Assembly: GCA_023105745.1 (NCBI GenBank)
Contig: JALGQZ010000004.1
Coordinates: 8,257,951 to 8,321,950 of the forward strand
DNA: 64,000 bases
Origin: Austropuccinia psidii
Taxonomy: Eukaryota > Basidiomycota > Pucciniomycetes > Pucciniales > Sphaerophragmiaceae
Reading direction: 5' to 3'
In this document: positions 36,678-46,916 of the stretch, in pieces
How the letters are laid out: each line of letters opens with the position of its first letter
Position numbering within the stretch: the stretch's first letter is position 1
Position numbers and translations under genes: made by a program
Notes under the pieces: generated by a model
What the model saw: only the letters and a program-made list of their open reading frames with translations
Told to the model about the DNA's origin: nothing
The model's database searches: none

Positions 36678-36705
36678 CATGTTCGCTGGTGTGACAGCGA
36701 ACATG
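36678..36705. promoter_or_regulatory. Palindrome P2 upstream of SNF2 gene (right copy)
   Basis: Perfect 11-bp arms CATGTTCGCTG and CAGCGAACATG flank GTGTGA. It lies about 370-390 bp upstream of the SNF2 ATG. Confidence 0.65.
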
Positions 36706-36818
36706 GATGCATATATATCTTCCCCAGGTTAATTGTAGCACAGGGACCTACTGGGCAATGTTGGCCGTTTCAAAGGGCAATCTCACTGTGGGGGTGTTTG
36801 TGTGTGGGCGGGTGAGAT

Positions 36819-36844
36819 ATGTTCGGTGGCGTGCCACCAAACAT
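36819..36844. promoter_or_regulatory. Palindrome P1 upstream of SNF2 gene (right copy)
   Basis: ATGTTCGGTGGC and GCCACCAAACAT flank GT. It is 20 of 24 to the dyad consensus and lies 507 bp upstream of the SNF2 ATG. Confidence 0.65.
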
Positions 36845-37503
36845 GACTTTGGTTTTGCGTGAAGGTTTTTGATGACTGATTCCAACTAGGCTTCAGGGGG
36901 GGAAGTGTGGCATGATCAAACAGGGCACCGACCGTGAGGCATGATCCACATCTACATTCACCCCTATTGCGTTTGAGGAGGCTACTATTCCCCAGAGATT
37001 GGGATCACGGTCTTTGCCTCACGCGTGTACAAAACTCCGGAGAAAGAGCCCACCCAACCAAGGGAATTTCTGGCTGCAAGCCAGGTGCCACAACTTGCGC
37101 GGGGCATGTGAGAACGTGAATAAAATTACCCGCGGTGGGAGATACCCACACAAACATAACCAGTCTCAGCAATCATAGGCTGGGATTATTCTGATGTGGA
37201 TGAGGCTGAAGCAAATCCACACTGATTGGTCTCAGGTTTCCACGCGCGAGCAGGTGAGCGTCTGCAGTCAAGCTGACCACCCGACCAAGAAACTAGCCGG
37301 TCAGAACACTGGCAGTAAAATGTCTTCCCGGCGTGTGAAAGTTGCCTGTGTATGACCCGTTGGGGGGTGTGTATGAAAGCGTGTGGCTGCCCGACAATGA
37401 GCACGCGCAATGAAAAAGCAGGGCCAGTCATTGTTGGCCCCGACAATGGCACCGGAGTCAATCCACTGTTTGTGTATGACCCAAATAATAAGTCATCCCA
37501 TTA

Positions 37504-37770
37504 TTATCCACTTACATTAACTTGCGTTACATGCGCATCTGTGCCATAGTTAGGCAGAGCTGTCCTGCAAGGTGCATCAAAAGGATGCAGTTGAGATATA
37601 TGACTGGATGGCTTGAGGTGATTGCACGTTACATTGTTGAACAGCTTTTGCTCTGCCGTGCAGCATACATTTACAAAGGTGTACTGCGTACTACAGTGTT
37701 GGCTGTACATATTAGGAAGGTGTAATACAACTTGAGCCTGCATGCACCTTCCGATTGTTTGCATATACAT
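37504..37770 (-). CDS. Small conserved 88-codon ORF (right copy)
   Basis: The translation is identical to the left-copy ORF at 1897-2163 except for one Met/Thr difference. It is Cys/His/Gln-rich with no recognised domain. It lies in the spacer between the SNF2 and zinc-cluster genes. A non-coding conserved element is an equally good reading. Confidence 0.25.
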   Translation of the reverse strand: MYMQTIGRCMQAQVVLHLPNMYSQHCSTQYTFVNVCCTAEQKLFNNVTCNHLKPSSHISQLHPFDAPCRTALPNYGTDAHVTQVNVSG

Positions 37771-38511
37771 AGCTCATGTGCCACATGCTCAGCATTGCAT
37801 TTCACCCAATTTGCACACGCCAGCTGAGCATTTCATGGTCCAAAGCACCGTGTGAAAGTGCTCAGTAAGGCCATGGAATGAACTTTTTTTGCAATAGTTC
37901 ATTGGAAGGCTCAGTTTGGAGCACTTCACCAAAGCGTGTGAAATGCTGCAGCTGGCTGAAATGTCACCCAATGCTGTGCCAAATGCTCAGCTTGTAGGCA
38001 TACAAAAACAACTGAGCAATGGCTCAGCATGGTGCATTTGATGTTTTAATACAATAGTTCAATCACTGTGCCATTAAAATGTTCAGCCCCTGAGCATTTC
38101 AATTATGACCCGAAAGCAAACCTGAGCAACGGGTCGAGGAAAGCTCACACTGTATTCACTTGTGTTACAGCCCCCCCTTTGTTCACATACTATTACCAGG
38201 CCATACGGCCGGTAATCTTGCCGCTGTCACTTGTGCATTGCACCCACAATGCACAATCAATAAGGGCCTCACGACCACCCTCCTGGGTGATCGGGTGGCT
38301 ATTTAAGGAAACAAAGGGGATTTGACTCAGCTTGACAATTCAATAAATTGCAATACTCAGCCAGACCCCCATTGTTCTTCTGCCTCACGCGAGCATTTCA
38401 CTTCTCAGTTGCAGCATTCGCTGAGACTCAGCTTCAATTTTGCCCACACACCTTGAAGCTGAGACTTTTGCGGGTGCTGCAACTGCTGAGATCGTTTCAG
38501 GTTCACCATGG

Positions 38512-38518
38512 TATAAAA
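38512..38518 (+). promoter_or_regulatory. TATA box upstream of the zinc-cluster gene (right copy)
   Basis: GGTATAAAAGACC is followed by long CT-rich stretches and, at 38943, a splice acceptor (TTACTAAC, T-run, TAG) directly before the ATG. This implies a 5' UTR exon and intron. Confidence 0.55.
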
Positions 38519-38943
38519 GACCATCTTCACACGACACGCACTTCACTTTCTTTCTCACCCGCTCCACTTCGTTCAACCTCACCCGCATTTGTCCTTCTTG
38601 TGCGTCTTCCCCTTCGTCTTCCTGCCTTTCTATTTTTGTCTTTCGCACTCCACTAAACCCACTTCCCTTCCTTTTGCCTGTTTGTTTATTCTTCTGATCC
38701 GTTCAGAACATCCCTTCTATCCACCTTGTGCGTTACCTCTTTTTTTAACTTTTGTCAACATTATGTACCGATATTAATATTTTTCCTTCTTCACGACTTC
38801 CTTCCAGACTTTTAAAAGCTTCCGACTAGAGCGTTTTTAATTTGATTCCATTTTAAATTTATATAATTCATCGTACGTCATCCTTTTCTTTCTTGATTGC
38901 TTACTTGCTATTCAGTTACTAACCCCAATTTTTTTTTTTTTAG

Positions 38944-40302
38944 ATGTCGTGCACTTTATGCACCAAGCGGGGTATCCCCTGCATTCGTTCCTCGACGACA
39001 AACAACGCTTGTGATGCTTGCCGACAAGCACACAAGAAATGTTTGTTCGTTGTCCGCCCCTTCCGACCACGAGGCCAGAGGAGTTCTCGCCCAAGACGCC
39101 CTCGCGAGGACTCCTTTGTGGTCGACGATGATGAAACCATTTCCGAGCGTGAATGGACGCCAGGCCCCCAAACAGGCCAACAGGAACGATTCCGGACGAT
39201 TAGCCCTGTCCCCTCCCCCTCCTAGGCCACCATCCGATGGTCACTTCACTCCTTGACCGGAGCGAAGTGATTATCCGGCCGATGAAGGATGGCGATGGCA
39301 AGAGGACATTCGAGCTTGGGCTGATCGTCACCATGTCTTGTCACCAATGGGATTCAAACGCCAAAGTAAGTTTTCTTTCTCCTCCTTATCTCATTTCTCT
39401 TCACGCAATAATACTGACTTTTTTCTATTTCTCATAGAACAAAACCCCCCGAATCCCCCCTGACAAGACTCTCCCGTTCCTAGTTTGCCTTGCGAGCAAA
39501 CCCACCGGCAACCAACTCCAGGCCCGAGTGGCACCCGATGGTCTGAGGAATTATTCCGCGGTAAGCAGCCAAAGTTTCATTTCATTTTTTTCACTTTCAC
39601 TCTCGAGTCGAGTGAACTGACTCTTCCTCCTTTTTAGAACCCTCCCGAACCGAAGAGCCACCTATTCCTGGCCCAAGTCCAACGTCCCAACAACCTGAGG
39701 ACAATACGACTTGTGAGCCAGAACCTGAGGTGGCTCCTACGCAATCCACGGAGGAAGCTTATGGTAAGTCACCCCTTCTTTCTCTTCAATCCATATCCTC
39801 TTTTCCTCATTTTTTCTTCGACCGTCTCCAGATCATCCCGCCACTCCTCGCTCGATAATCATCATTGACGATACGCCCGTGGGATCCCCAATTCCCCATC
39901 CCCCTTCTTCTTACCCGACTCGCCCACCTTCCCCTTCCATTCCCCCCCCTCCACTCCAACCCCGGTTCCCTCCCCAGAGATTCCTTCCAGTGCCCCCAAG
40001 AACCCCAACGCCTCCTCCCCCCGGTGCCAACCTTGTCTCATTCCCACGATGACGCTTGCCAGGAACTCACCGACCTGCGACCGACCCTAATGATTCCTCG
40101 AGCCATCGTCCACGATTCGATCAACTGAATCTTGTTGGAGCATCGTCGCTTGCTCCACATGATTCCTTTCGTGGATGCAACTCATCAAAATGAGATGCGC
40201 CGGGAATTCCCGGAGGAACTAAACTCCCTCCTTGCCCAGGCACTGGAGGCTTATCCAAAGGAGGACATTACCGCAATAGTCTCAAAATACTTAGAAAAAT
40301 AA
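38944..40302 (+). pseudogene. Zn2Cys6 DNA-binding protein, right copy, frameshifted
   Basis: The N-terminus has CX2CX6C-X9-CX2CX6C (CTLCTKRGIPC then CDACRQAHKKC), matching the fungal binuclear zinc cluster, which typically binds CGG triplets. Exons 38944-39365, 39438-39560, 39638-39763 and 39832-40302 are supported by GTAAG donors and TAG or CAG acceptors. The last exon is Pro-rich, then helical (MIPFVDATHQNEMRREF), ending KYLEK at 40302. A deletion near 39213 relative to the left copy shifts the frame, giving an early stop at 39225. A TGA sits in the terminal exon near 40126 where CGA is likely ancestral, and another frame slip is needed in the Pro-rich part. It is probably the element's own regulator, by inference. 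Confidence 0.6.
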
Positions 40303-40726
40303 AAATTTAAAAAAAAATCTCATTATTTCCACTTTTTATCTTTTGTAATACTTTCTTTTAAATAAGTTATTTGTATTCAATCATTTTTATGTTCAATTTC
40401 TATTACAATCTTGGTTCACGTAAAAATTATTTATTTCCTCCTTAGAGAAAAACCCCAATTGCGTGAGAATTATTTTTGTAAGTGCCCCACCAAGAGTTTG
40501 AGTGAGTATTTGTTTTTGTGAACCTCTTTTTCCCAAAATGCGCCAATAGTTACCATTACCGTCTCCTATATTTTCTTCTTCAATGGTTTAGAGCCATATC
40601 CATTCTTAACTGTAGAAAAGCGGGAGCTTCCCGCATATGAGCAATCCACTCCAGATTTGTGAAACATGGCCTTTCCTATGGTCACGCGCTATTAATCTTA
40701 CTCATGTATTGTTTTTTTTCAATTGT
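40303..40726. other. AT-rich spacer after the zinc-cluster gene
   Basis: A/T-rich with homopolymers. I see no gene. It probably contains the 3' UTR of the zinc-cluster gene. Confidence 0.4.
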
Positions 40727-41293
40727 CTGGAACCTTCACAAGCGTAAGGATTGGCGTGTGACTTGTCGGGAGGCTGCACAGGCGTAAGGATTGGCGTGTG
40801 AATTGTTGGGAGCCTGCACAGGCATAAGGATTGGCGTGTGAATTGTTGGGAGCCTGCACAGGCGTAAGAATTTGTCAGCATTGTTGGCAACCCTCCCATG
40901 CATAAGGATTGGCGTGTGAATCGTCGGAAGCCTGTACAGGCGTAAGGAATTTTAGCACTTTTGGGACCCTTCACAAGCATAAGCATTGGCGTGTGAATTG
41001 TTGGGAGCCTGCACAGGCGTAAGAATTGGCGTGTGAATTCTTGGGATCCTGCACAGGCCAAGAAAATTTCAGTGTTGTGGGGAAGCGTCACAAGCGTAAG
41101 AATTGGCGTGTGAATCGTTGAAAGCCTGTAAAGGCGTAAGGATTGGCATGTAAATTTTCGGGAGCCTGCACAGGCCCAAGGATTGGCGTGTGTAGCGTTG
41201 GCACCCCGCATAGGCGTAAGGAACTTTCAGCATTGTCAGAACCTGCACAAGCATGAGGATTCGCATGTGAAGCATTGGCATCCTGGACAATAG
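40727..41293. repeat. Minisatellite, about 40-bp unit
   Basis: Imperfect tandem units of the form AGGCGTAAGGATTGGCGTGT, then GAATTGTTGGGAGCCTGCAC, at least a dozen copies with internal variation. The GCGTAAGGAT core recurs in the 84-bp array at 46150-46650. Open frames running through it are by-products of the repetition. Confidence 0.85.
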
Positions 41294-41309
41294 CAACAAA
41301 CCAGGACAG

Positions 41310-41335
41310 ATGTATGATGGAATGCCACCGTACAT
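41310..41335. promoter_or_regulatory. Palindrome P4, between minisatellite and TET gene 3' end
   Basis: TGTATGATGG and CCACCGTACA around AATG. It is 21 of 24 to the dyad consensus. The intact half carries CCG and the other half reads TGA where CGG is expected. Unlike the other members it lies downstream of a gene. Confidence 0.5.
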
Positions 41336-41459
41336 AATCCACTTCACCCCTTTTTCATGTGAGACACCCCATCTCCCGCACTCGAATCCATCCAATCCTC
41401 GTGTATATTGTCCTCTGCCTTACCCCACCATTACTTACCCAACACACATGCAAATCTCC

Positions 41460-42804
41460 TCATTCTTTGAATCGGCATGAGATTGTATTACCATCCCTGA
41501 TTTGATAGCCTGCTCTCTCGCCAATCTCATAATAGCCATGGCTTTTTTGCCGCATTGTTTTTGCTAGCCTGCTTGAGCATTGTGCGGACATACCCACTAG
41601 TGTCGTGCTTTCGTTGTCCTGTGCTGGATCAGTATAATGAACAAATGTACTACTGGCCCACACTACCTGAATGAGCCCATGACATGCGGATAGATCAATC
41701 CAAAAATGCTCATTTGGGAAAATCAATTTTCCACCTGTACACCGCTTTGACGCATCTCTTTGAATTTGGCCGGTCCGCTTATCAGCTTGAAACCACCATC
41801 CCGAAGCATACAGCAATGCATCCTTATCAACATGAGGTGCGTTTTTGAATCCATTCATGGTGAAAGTGAGTGCGGAAGCGAACTCGAATGCACACTGATT
41901 TGCCGGAATATTGCCTTCATAGTTGACTTGATCAAAAGATGGAACCCCAAATGAATTGTAGCAATTTTGAATCCTCTCAAATAAATTATCCCCAACATAT
42001 CGTAAGGATTGACCTAGAATGCAACCCACCGAGCTAAGATTGGGACCTCGGTTCTGCCATTCATCTTTTGCATTTTCAATTTTCCCGACACTTCCATACA
42101 GACCAAATTGTTCATTCTTGGTGCTGCATTTGCGCCACCCAATCGCGAACATAAATCCCTCCAGTAATGCTCCATTGGTTGCAATCGGGTCGGTGAATCT
42201 CTTTTCGCGAAATAGGAATTGTGATAATTCATCCCATTGATCGACCTCGACTTCACTCATTGTTGTGAATGGTCAGAATTCGACAAGGGCAATGAGTAAT
42301 CCGGTTGAAGAGAAAATTGCCACACGGCCAAAGTGAATGCGTTTGATCTGATTGACATCCACAACCCTTCCAATTTCACTTGGGGTGATATTTGCTGATA
42401 CTGGCATTGATATTTGTGCTGTTGGGTGAGAGGAGGAAAACAACCTATTCATTCGGGTCGTTTTGCGCTCACTTGTCTTTTGGGATCTGCTACTATTCCC
42501 GAGTGGTTGAGGGATCACTATGTGTTGAAGCACACAAGATATCAGATATTGCCAAGGAGCTTTCTTCGGCACACGACCTTTGACTTCCCTGTTGGAGCCC
42601 ACATGACATTGGCACAATCTGAACCGACTAAAGCCAATGTTCTTCCGTGGGGCCCAATGAGGGTGCCACATAAATGTGGAAGCATATATATATATCTATA
42701 TATATACACTGAGATTAAGCGAGTAACTCACACTTTCCTTCCTCAGCCCGACGCTTTCTTGCGAGTTCCCTTTTACGCTCTTTTCCTTTTTTTGTGAATG
42801 GCAT
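41460..42804 (-). pseudogene. TET/JBP-like 2-oxoglutarate/Fe(II) dioxygenase
   Basis: Fungal TET/JBP proteins oxidise 5-methylcytosine or related bases. The main ORF (42260 to 41460, 266 codons) contains NAPHVDKDA, an HxD iron-ligand motif (His at 41832-41834, Asp at 41826-41828), then KRCTGGKLIFPNEHFWIDL, and a distal His in FVHYTDP (41637-41639), followed by GMSAQCSSRL with an Arg suited to 2-oxoglutarate. In-frame coding extends upstream to at least 42671 (RIHFGRVAIFSSTGLLIALV) across one TGA at 42273-42275, where CGA is the likely ancestor. A basic first exon (MPFTKKGKERKREL) is likely at 42732-42804, but its splice phase is unresolved. Family assignment is from motif recognition. Confidence 0.65.
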
Positions 42805-43239
42805 GCTTTCAGCAGAAAATGAAATGAAACCAAATGATTACTGATTTCTTAATATCACCTAAATTGGATTGCGGTGGATGAATCTTTTTTAATTGCGGCT
42901 AAAAAGAAAGCTCACGCCTGACCTTGGCAAATTCACGATCTCAAATACCTGAACCTGAAAATTGCAGTGGATAGTGCATTATTCAATTTTACATATTGAA
43001 GTTCCCATGCAATCACTTTCCAATCCAACCATTTGGAATATTGCAAGCACACGCAAATGCAATATGCATCCTGCTGCGGATCCCTAGCTATCCTAGTCCT
43101 CTTGAAAGACACAGGAACCTTTGGCCTATTATGGGCTGGCGGGAAGTGATAAACGCAACTTCCCGCAATTCCCCCGCGTGTGCTACTCGCAGGCACAACG
43201 CCTGACTCAGCTTGCGTCTTGTTGGAGTCTTTGCAATGA

Positions 43240-43263
43240 TGTACGGAGGCATGCCGCCGTACA
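43240..43263. promoter_or_regulatory. Palindrome P5 upstream of TET/JBP-like gene
   Basis: TGTACGG-A-GGCATGCC-G-CCGTACA, symmetric at all but one pair. It contains CGG, ten bases, then CCG. It lies 436 bp upstream of the putative first ATG (42804) and is the best-preserved member of the family. Confidence 0.7.
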
Positions 43264-43381
43264 ATTACTATTGGTACTCAGATTGTGGCATCCGGGCAGT
43301 AGTAGGATAGGAAGTCAAGATTATTAAATTCATAAATCACTTTTCAAAATTCAATCACAATCTATCTAGTACAAAGCTAAT

Positions 43382-45617
43382 CTAAAACGGGTCAATCCTG
43401 GTTGTGAGTTTAGCTGACCTGGGTACCGTCAAGGTGACCTCATCACTTGAACCAAGCCCGCGTTTTGCCACCCAGGCATCACCAAAGTCTAATACTAAGC
43501 ATCGTGCAAATTCAAATCTAAGAGGTACAGCGGGGTTAAAAGACTCTGATGAGAAGAAACTTTTATTCAGTAAATTACATATATACTTATTAGTACGTAG
43601 CCACACTGGCTCCACTAGATTTTTACCCTCTGAAAGTTTTGCGGAAATGTCAATTAGTGATAAAGCCCCTTTAACTGAGCTTGTTCTCCAGTCATCTGAG
43701 CATACCATCAAACCACGAACCCCCGCCGCACAGAATGCCGCTAATATACCATAGCAAATTCGATTTATTCTGAGATTCTTGTGACACATCAAAAGATCTT
43801 TGATGGCCTCATTTTTTTTTGAGTTTGTGAGTTTGCCTTTGATGCCATTAACTTCGACCTTTGTATGTGCACGTACCATGTTGTACGCAATCATCAAATG
43901 GATAACTGTATCCATTAGATCCTCCAGGTTCTTGTGCGGCTTTGTGGATATCTCATTGTCAGCCCCGCCACCTTCAATTCTGAGTTGGGTTGCACGTTGC
44001 TTCGATTTACTCAAGCAGGAGGCAAGGTATTCAACTGCTCCCCGTTCGAGTCCAAGAGGATTGGTCGAATTTGATGTTGGTGCAACATATGGTTTGGGTG
44101 CAATCACATCGTATGAGACTAAACTAATGGATTCAAACATAACATTTGCCCAAAAATGTTTAACTGGATTGGCCGGGTAAAGAAGGCTCTGAACCATTTT
44201 GAAGAAGGAGTGTTCTGATTTTGGGAGATTATCTGGAGGTTTAGCTGATTCCTTCATCAATTTGAGATTCCAAATGTTGTGATCAAAAAACGCTTCTGTT
44301 TCGGTTGGCTTAAAAAAATCTAACCCTGTATATTGCAATTTATATCACCAGTCAACAGCCAATAAACATGTATCATGCACAAAGATAAAACTCACCTGCC
44401 ATCTCAAGGTCCTCCAGCCAGGCCGACATTTTAAGCTCTTGGTTACTGATCACCTTAATACCAACAGGAAGGAATGTATGAGCATCCTTTGTTGGTAAAT
44501 TGTCCCATCTATTTTTGTAAATCCTATTGATATTATCAAGCCCCCTTTTCCATGATTGTTGAGAAATATTGGAATGATAATTCAAAATGCCTGCAAACTC
44601 TTCCATGCGGGATAAAAATATTCCTTGAAAATTCGCAGCGGATGACACTTTGGGCTCAGCCTCGGGAATTATATCAGTCATATCTCGTCCCATTGTATCA
44701 TGTTTAATTGTTTCGCTTGCTTGAAAGGCTTGAATATTCCGAGGAGAGGCGGGAGGGGTTGCATCATGCATTGTTTCATTGGGTATCGGGGGGCTTTCAG
44801 TATGTGGAGCTTCATCATGGATTGTTTCATTGAGTATTGGGGGGGTTCAGTATGCGGAGGTTGATTATCAATATGGTCCCCTTCAACATTGATAATTTCA
44901 TGACCTTGATCGCGAGAATTGTTTGCGGCTTCAAATGTACGGCGTTTTTTGTTTGTTTTTTTGGTTGCATGTATATTTGGTCTTTTTCCTAATCCTTTGC
45001 CTGGAAATCCAATTACGACTCGAGATCCTTCAGGTAGAGATTCTCCCACCTCCACACCTGCCCATATATTGTAAGCAGCTATTTTTATCAATTTTGATTT
45101 GAGTTATTAATGGACTTACGGTTCAAATCCATTTTGAGCAGGCTCATGGCTTCAGCAATCTTTTGACGCACATAATCAGGAATTTTACTATCATTTTGGA
45201 TTTTTTCGAGCCTTGGGATTGTTTGAGCAATGTTGGAGACAAATTGTTCCTTGGATATAATTTCCACCTCCCCACTGAAAATTACATCATCTTGCCCATC
45301 ATCTTCTGTCGGTGCACAAGGTTCAACAGTCTTTTCCTTCTCATAACTTTTAAAGTTCAGTTTCTGAGAGCTTGGAGGCTGCCCTGAAATAAAGGCTATG
45401 ACACAATATCAGGTTTTGAGAGATTTGAAATATTCAAGATGGATGCATACTCACATTCCGGAAGAACTGGTGGATCTTGATTATCTTCATGTGACTGGCT
45501 CTCTACTTCAATGCCTAATTCATGACTACTGGCGATATCAGAGATTTCACTTCCACTCTCTGGGGCTGAAGTTGGTCGTTCATTGAATTGAGTTGAATTT
45601 CCCGGGGTTCGGGCCAT
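43382..45617 (-). pseudogene. Unknown transposon gene B, four exons, one frameshift
   Basis: Exons on the minus strand fit in phase: 45617-45455, 45383-45120, 45057-44396 and 44325-43382, all with GTGAGT or GTAAGT donors and CAG acceptors, giving about 677 residues. The N-terminus is acidic and disordered. The middle has a GKGLGKRPNIHATKK basic stretch that could be an AT-hook or nuclear signal. The C-terminal 314 residues look globular (NSKKNEAIKDLLMCHKN, CSDDWRTSSVKGALSLI). One G of a homopolymer at 44839-44845 appears lost, as judged from a neighbouring repeated segment that keeps the frame. I recognise no family. It lies next to the TET/JBP-like gene on the same strand and has its own palindrome P6 upstream. 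Confidence 0.6.
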
Positions 45618-46116
45618 AGCGGAGGTAGTTTATTAAGCAAATAGATGGTGACGAGTTGATTGATAACTTGTTTGAAAATTTTTGAATAAAAAGATCCAAA
45701 TTGAAGAAAAAAGGTGCAAGTAAAATAATCGCATTTGCAAAATGCAATTTGTTGGGAAATTGAAGGAGGCGATGTTTTGCAAATTATTTCATATCATGCA
45801 AATGAAATCACTTCCCTGTGAGAAATTGAATAAAGTTGACTAGTGAGAAACCTACTAAAGTCAACTTTTGAACTATTCAACGCTCATGAGGTAAGGACTA
45901 AGCAAAGTGTTCATTTGATTGATATGAAATAAAATGGTTTTGTCGGTGAAACAGGAGACACAATTCTTGTCTTAAATAGTCCACTTATTAGGTTTTGATT
46001 TGTGAGTCTCATGATTTAAACCCTAACCACAACATGGTGAATATACTGACCAATATCCCCTTAGGTCCTGTTGGCAGAGAAGGCCACTCAGCATATTTCG
46101 GCAATTGCGTTCATCG

Positions 46117-46140
46117 TGTACGCCAACAAGCCACCGTACT
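46117..46140. promoter_or_regulatory. Palindrome P6 upstream of gene B
   Basis: TGTACG is followed by a decayed core and a perfect right half GCCACCGTAC. It lies 500 bp upstream of the gene B ATG (45617). Confidence 0.45.
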
Positions 46141-46149
46141 GTACACTAT

Positions 46150-46690
46150 GGATGTAATACGGAAGCGTGAGGAGGGTAAGCCTTGTCAGAGGCATGTCGG
46201 GAGGGCACTACATGAGCGTAAGGATGGTAAGCAGTGTCGGGAGAATGTCGGGATGGAGGGTAACTGTTGTCGGAGGCATGTCGGGAGCGCACTACATAAG
46301 CGTAAGGATGGTAAGCAGTGTCGGGAGAATGTCGGGAGGGAGGGTAACTGTTGTCGGAGGCATGTCGGGAGGGCACTACATGAGCGTAAGGATGGTAAGC
46401 AGTGTCGGGACGGAGGGTAACTGTTGTCGGAGGCATGTCGGGAGGGCACTACATGAGCGTAAGGATGGTAAGCAGTGTCGGGAGAATGTTGGGAGGGAGG
46501 GTAAGCGTTGGCGGGGGCATGTCGGGAGGGCACTACATGAGCGTAAGGATGGTAAGCGTTGTCGGAGGCATGTCGGGAGGGTACTACAAAAGCGTAAGGA
46601 TGGTAGGGGCGGGGGTGTGAAAGCGTAAGGAGTGGTGAGGACGGAGAGGGGCGGGCAGTGTCGGAGTCTCATCTGGATGGAGGGCGGTGC
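46150..46690. repeat. Subterminal minisatellite, about 84-bp unit
   Basis: Units contain GCGTAAGGATGGTAAGC, GTGTCGGGAG, GGGTAACTGTTGTCGGAG and GGCACTACATGA, repeated about six times with deletions. Because 84 is a multiple of three, several frames stay open here on both strands; these are not genes. The position within 800 bp of the transposon end suits a subterminal transposase-binding region. Confidence 0.85.
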
Positions 46691-46916
46691 GGGTGCGTAA
46701 GCATGCTAAGCGTTGGGGAGGCGGAAGCCAATGAGGTGAAATTACACAAACATTGCGCATAGTGTTGAAATGGGTTTGGGCTTTGAGTGACATTCTCATG
46801 TGACACATGTGACGATTGACGTTGTCTTGACGCTGACGTGACGTGACCCACTAAATCCAGTGACTATAAAGTGACACTAACGCGACTGAAGCAAGATTTT
46901 ATACTGACCGCGGTGC

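Noticed and set aside
38348..38777. ORFs upstream of the zinc-cluster gene (38348-38777 and 976-1276)
   Set aside because: They overlap in several frames, coincide with the TATA box and CT-rich leader, and differ in length between copies. A promoter and 5' UTR is more likely.
40702..41395. ORFs in the 41 kb minisatellite
   Set aside because: The products simply repeat the minisatellite sequence and have no independent support.
46146..46672. Several overlapping ORFs on both strands in the 46 kb array
   Set aside because: The 84-bp period is divisible by three, so any frame without a stop in one unit stays open. They are repeat artefacts.
40727..46690. CRISPR-like arrays
   Set aside because: The units are contiguous variable minisatellites without unique spacers, in a eukaryotic transposon.
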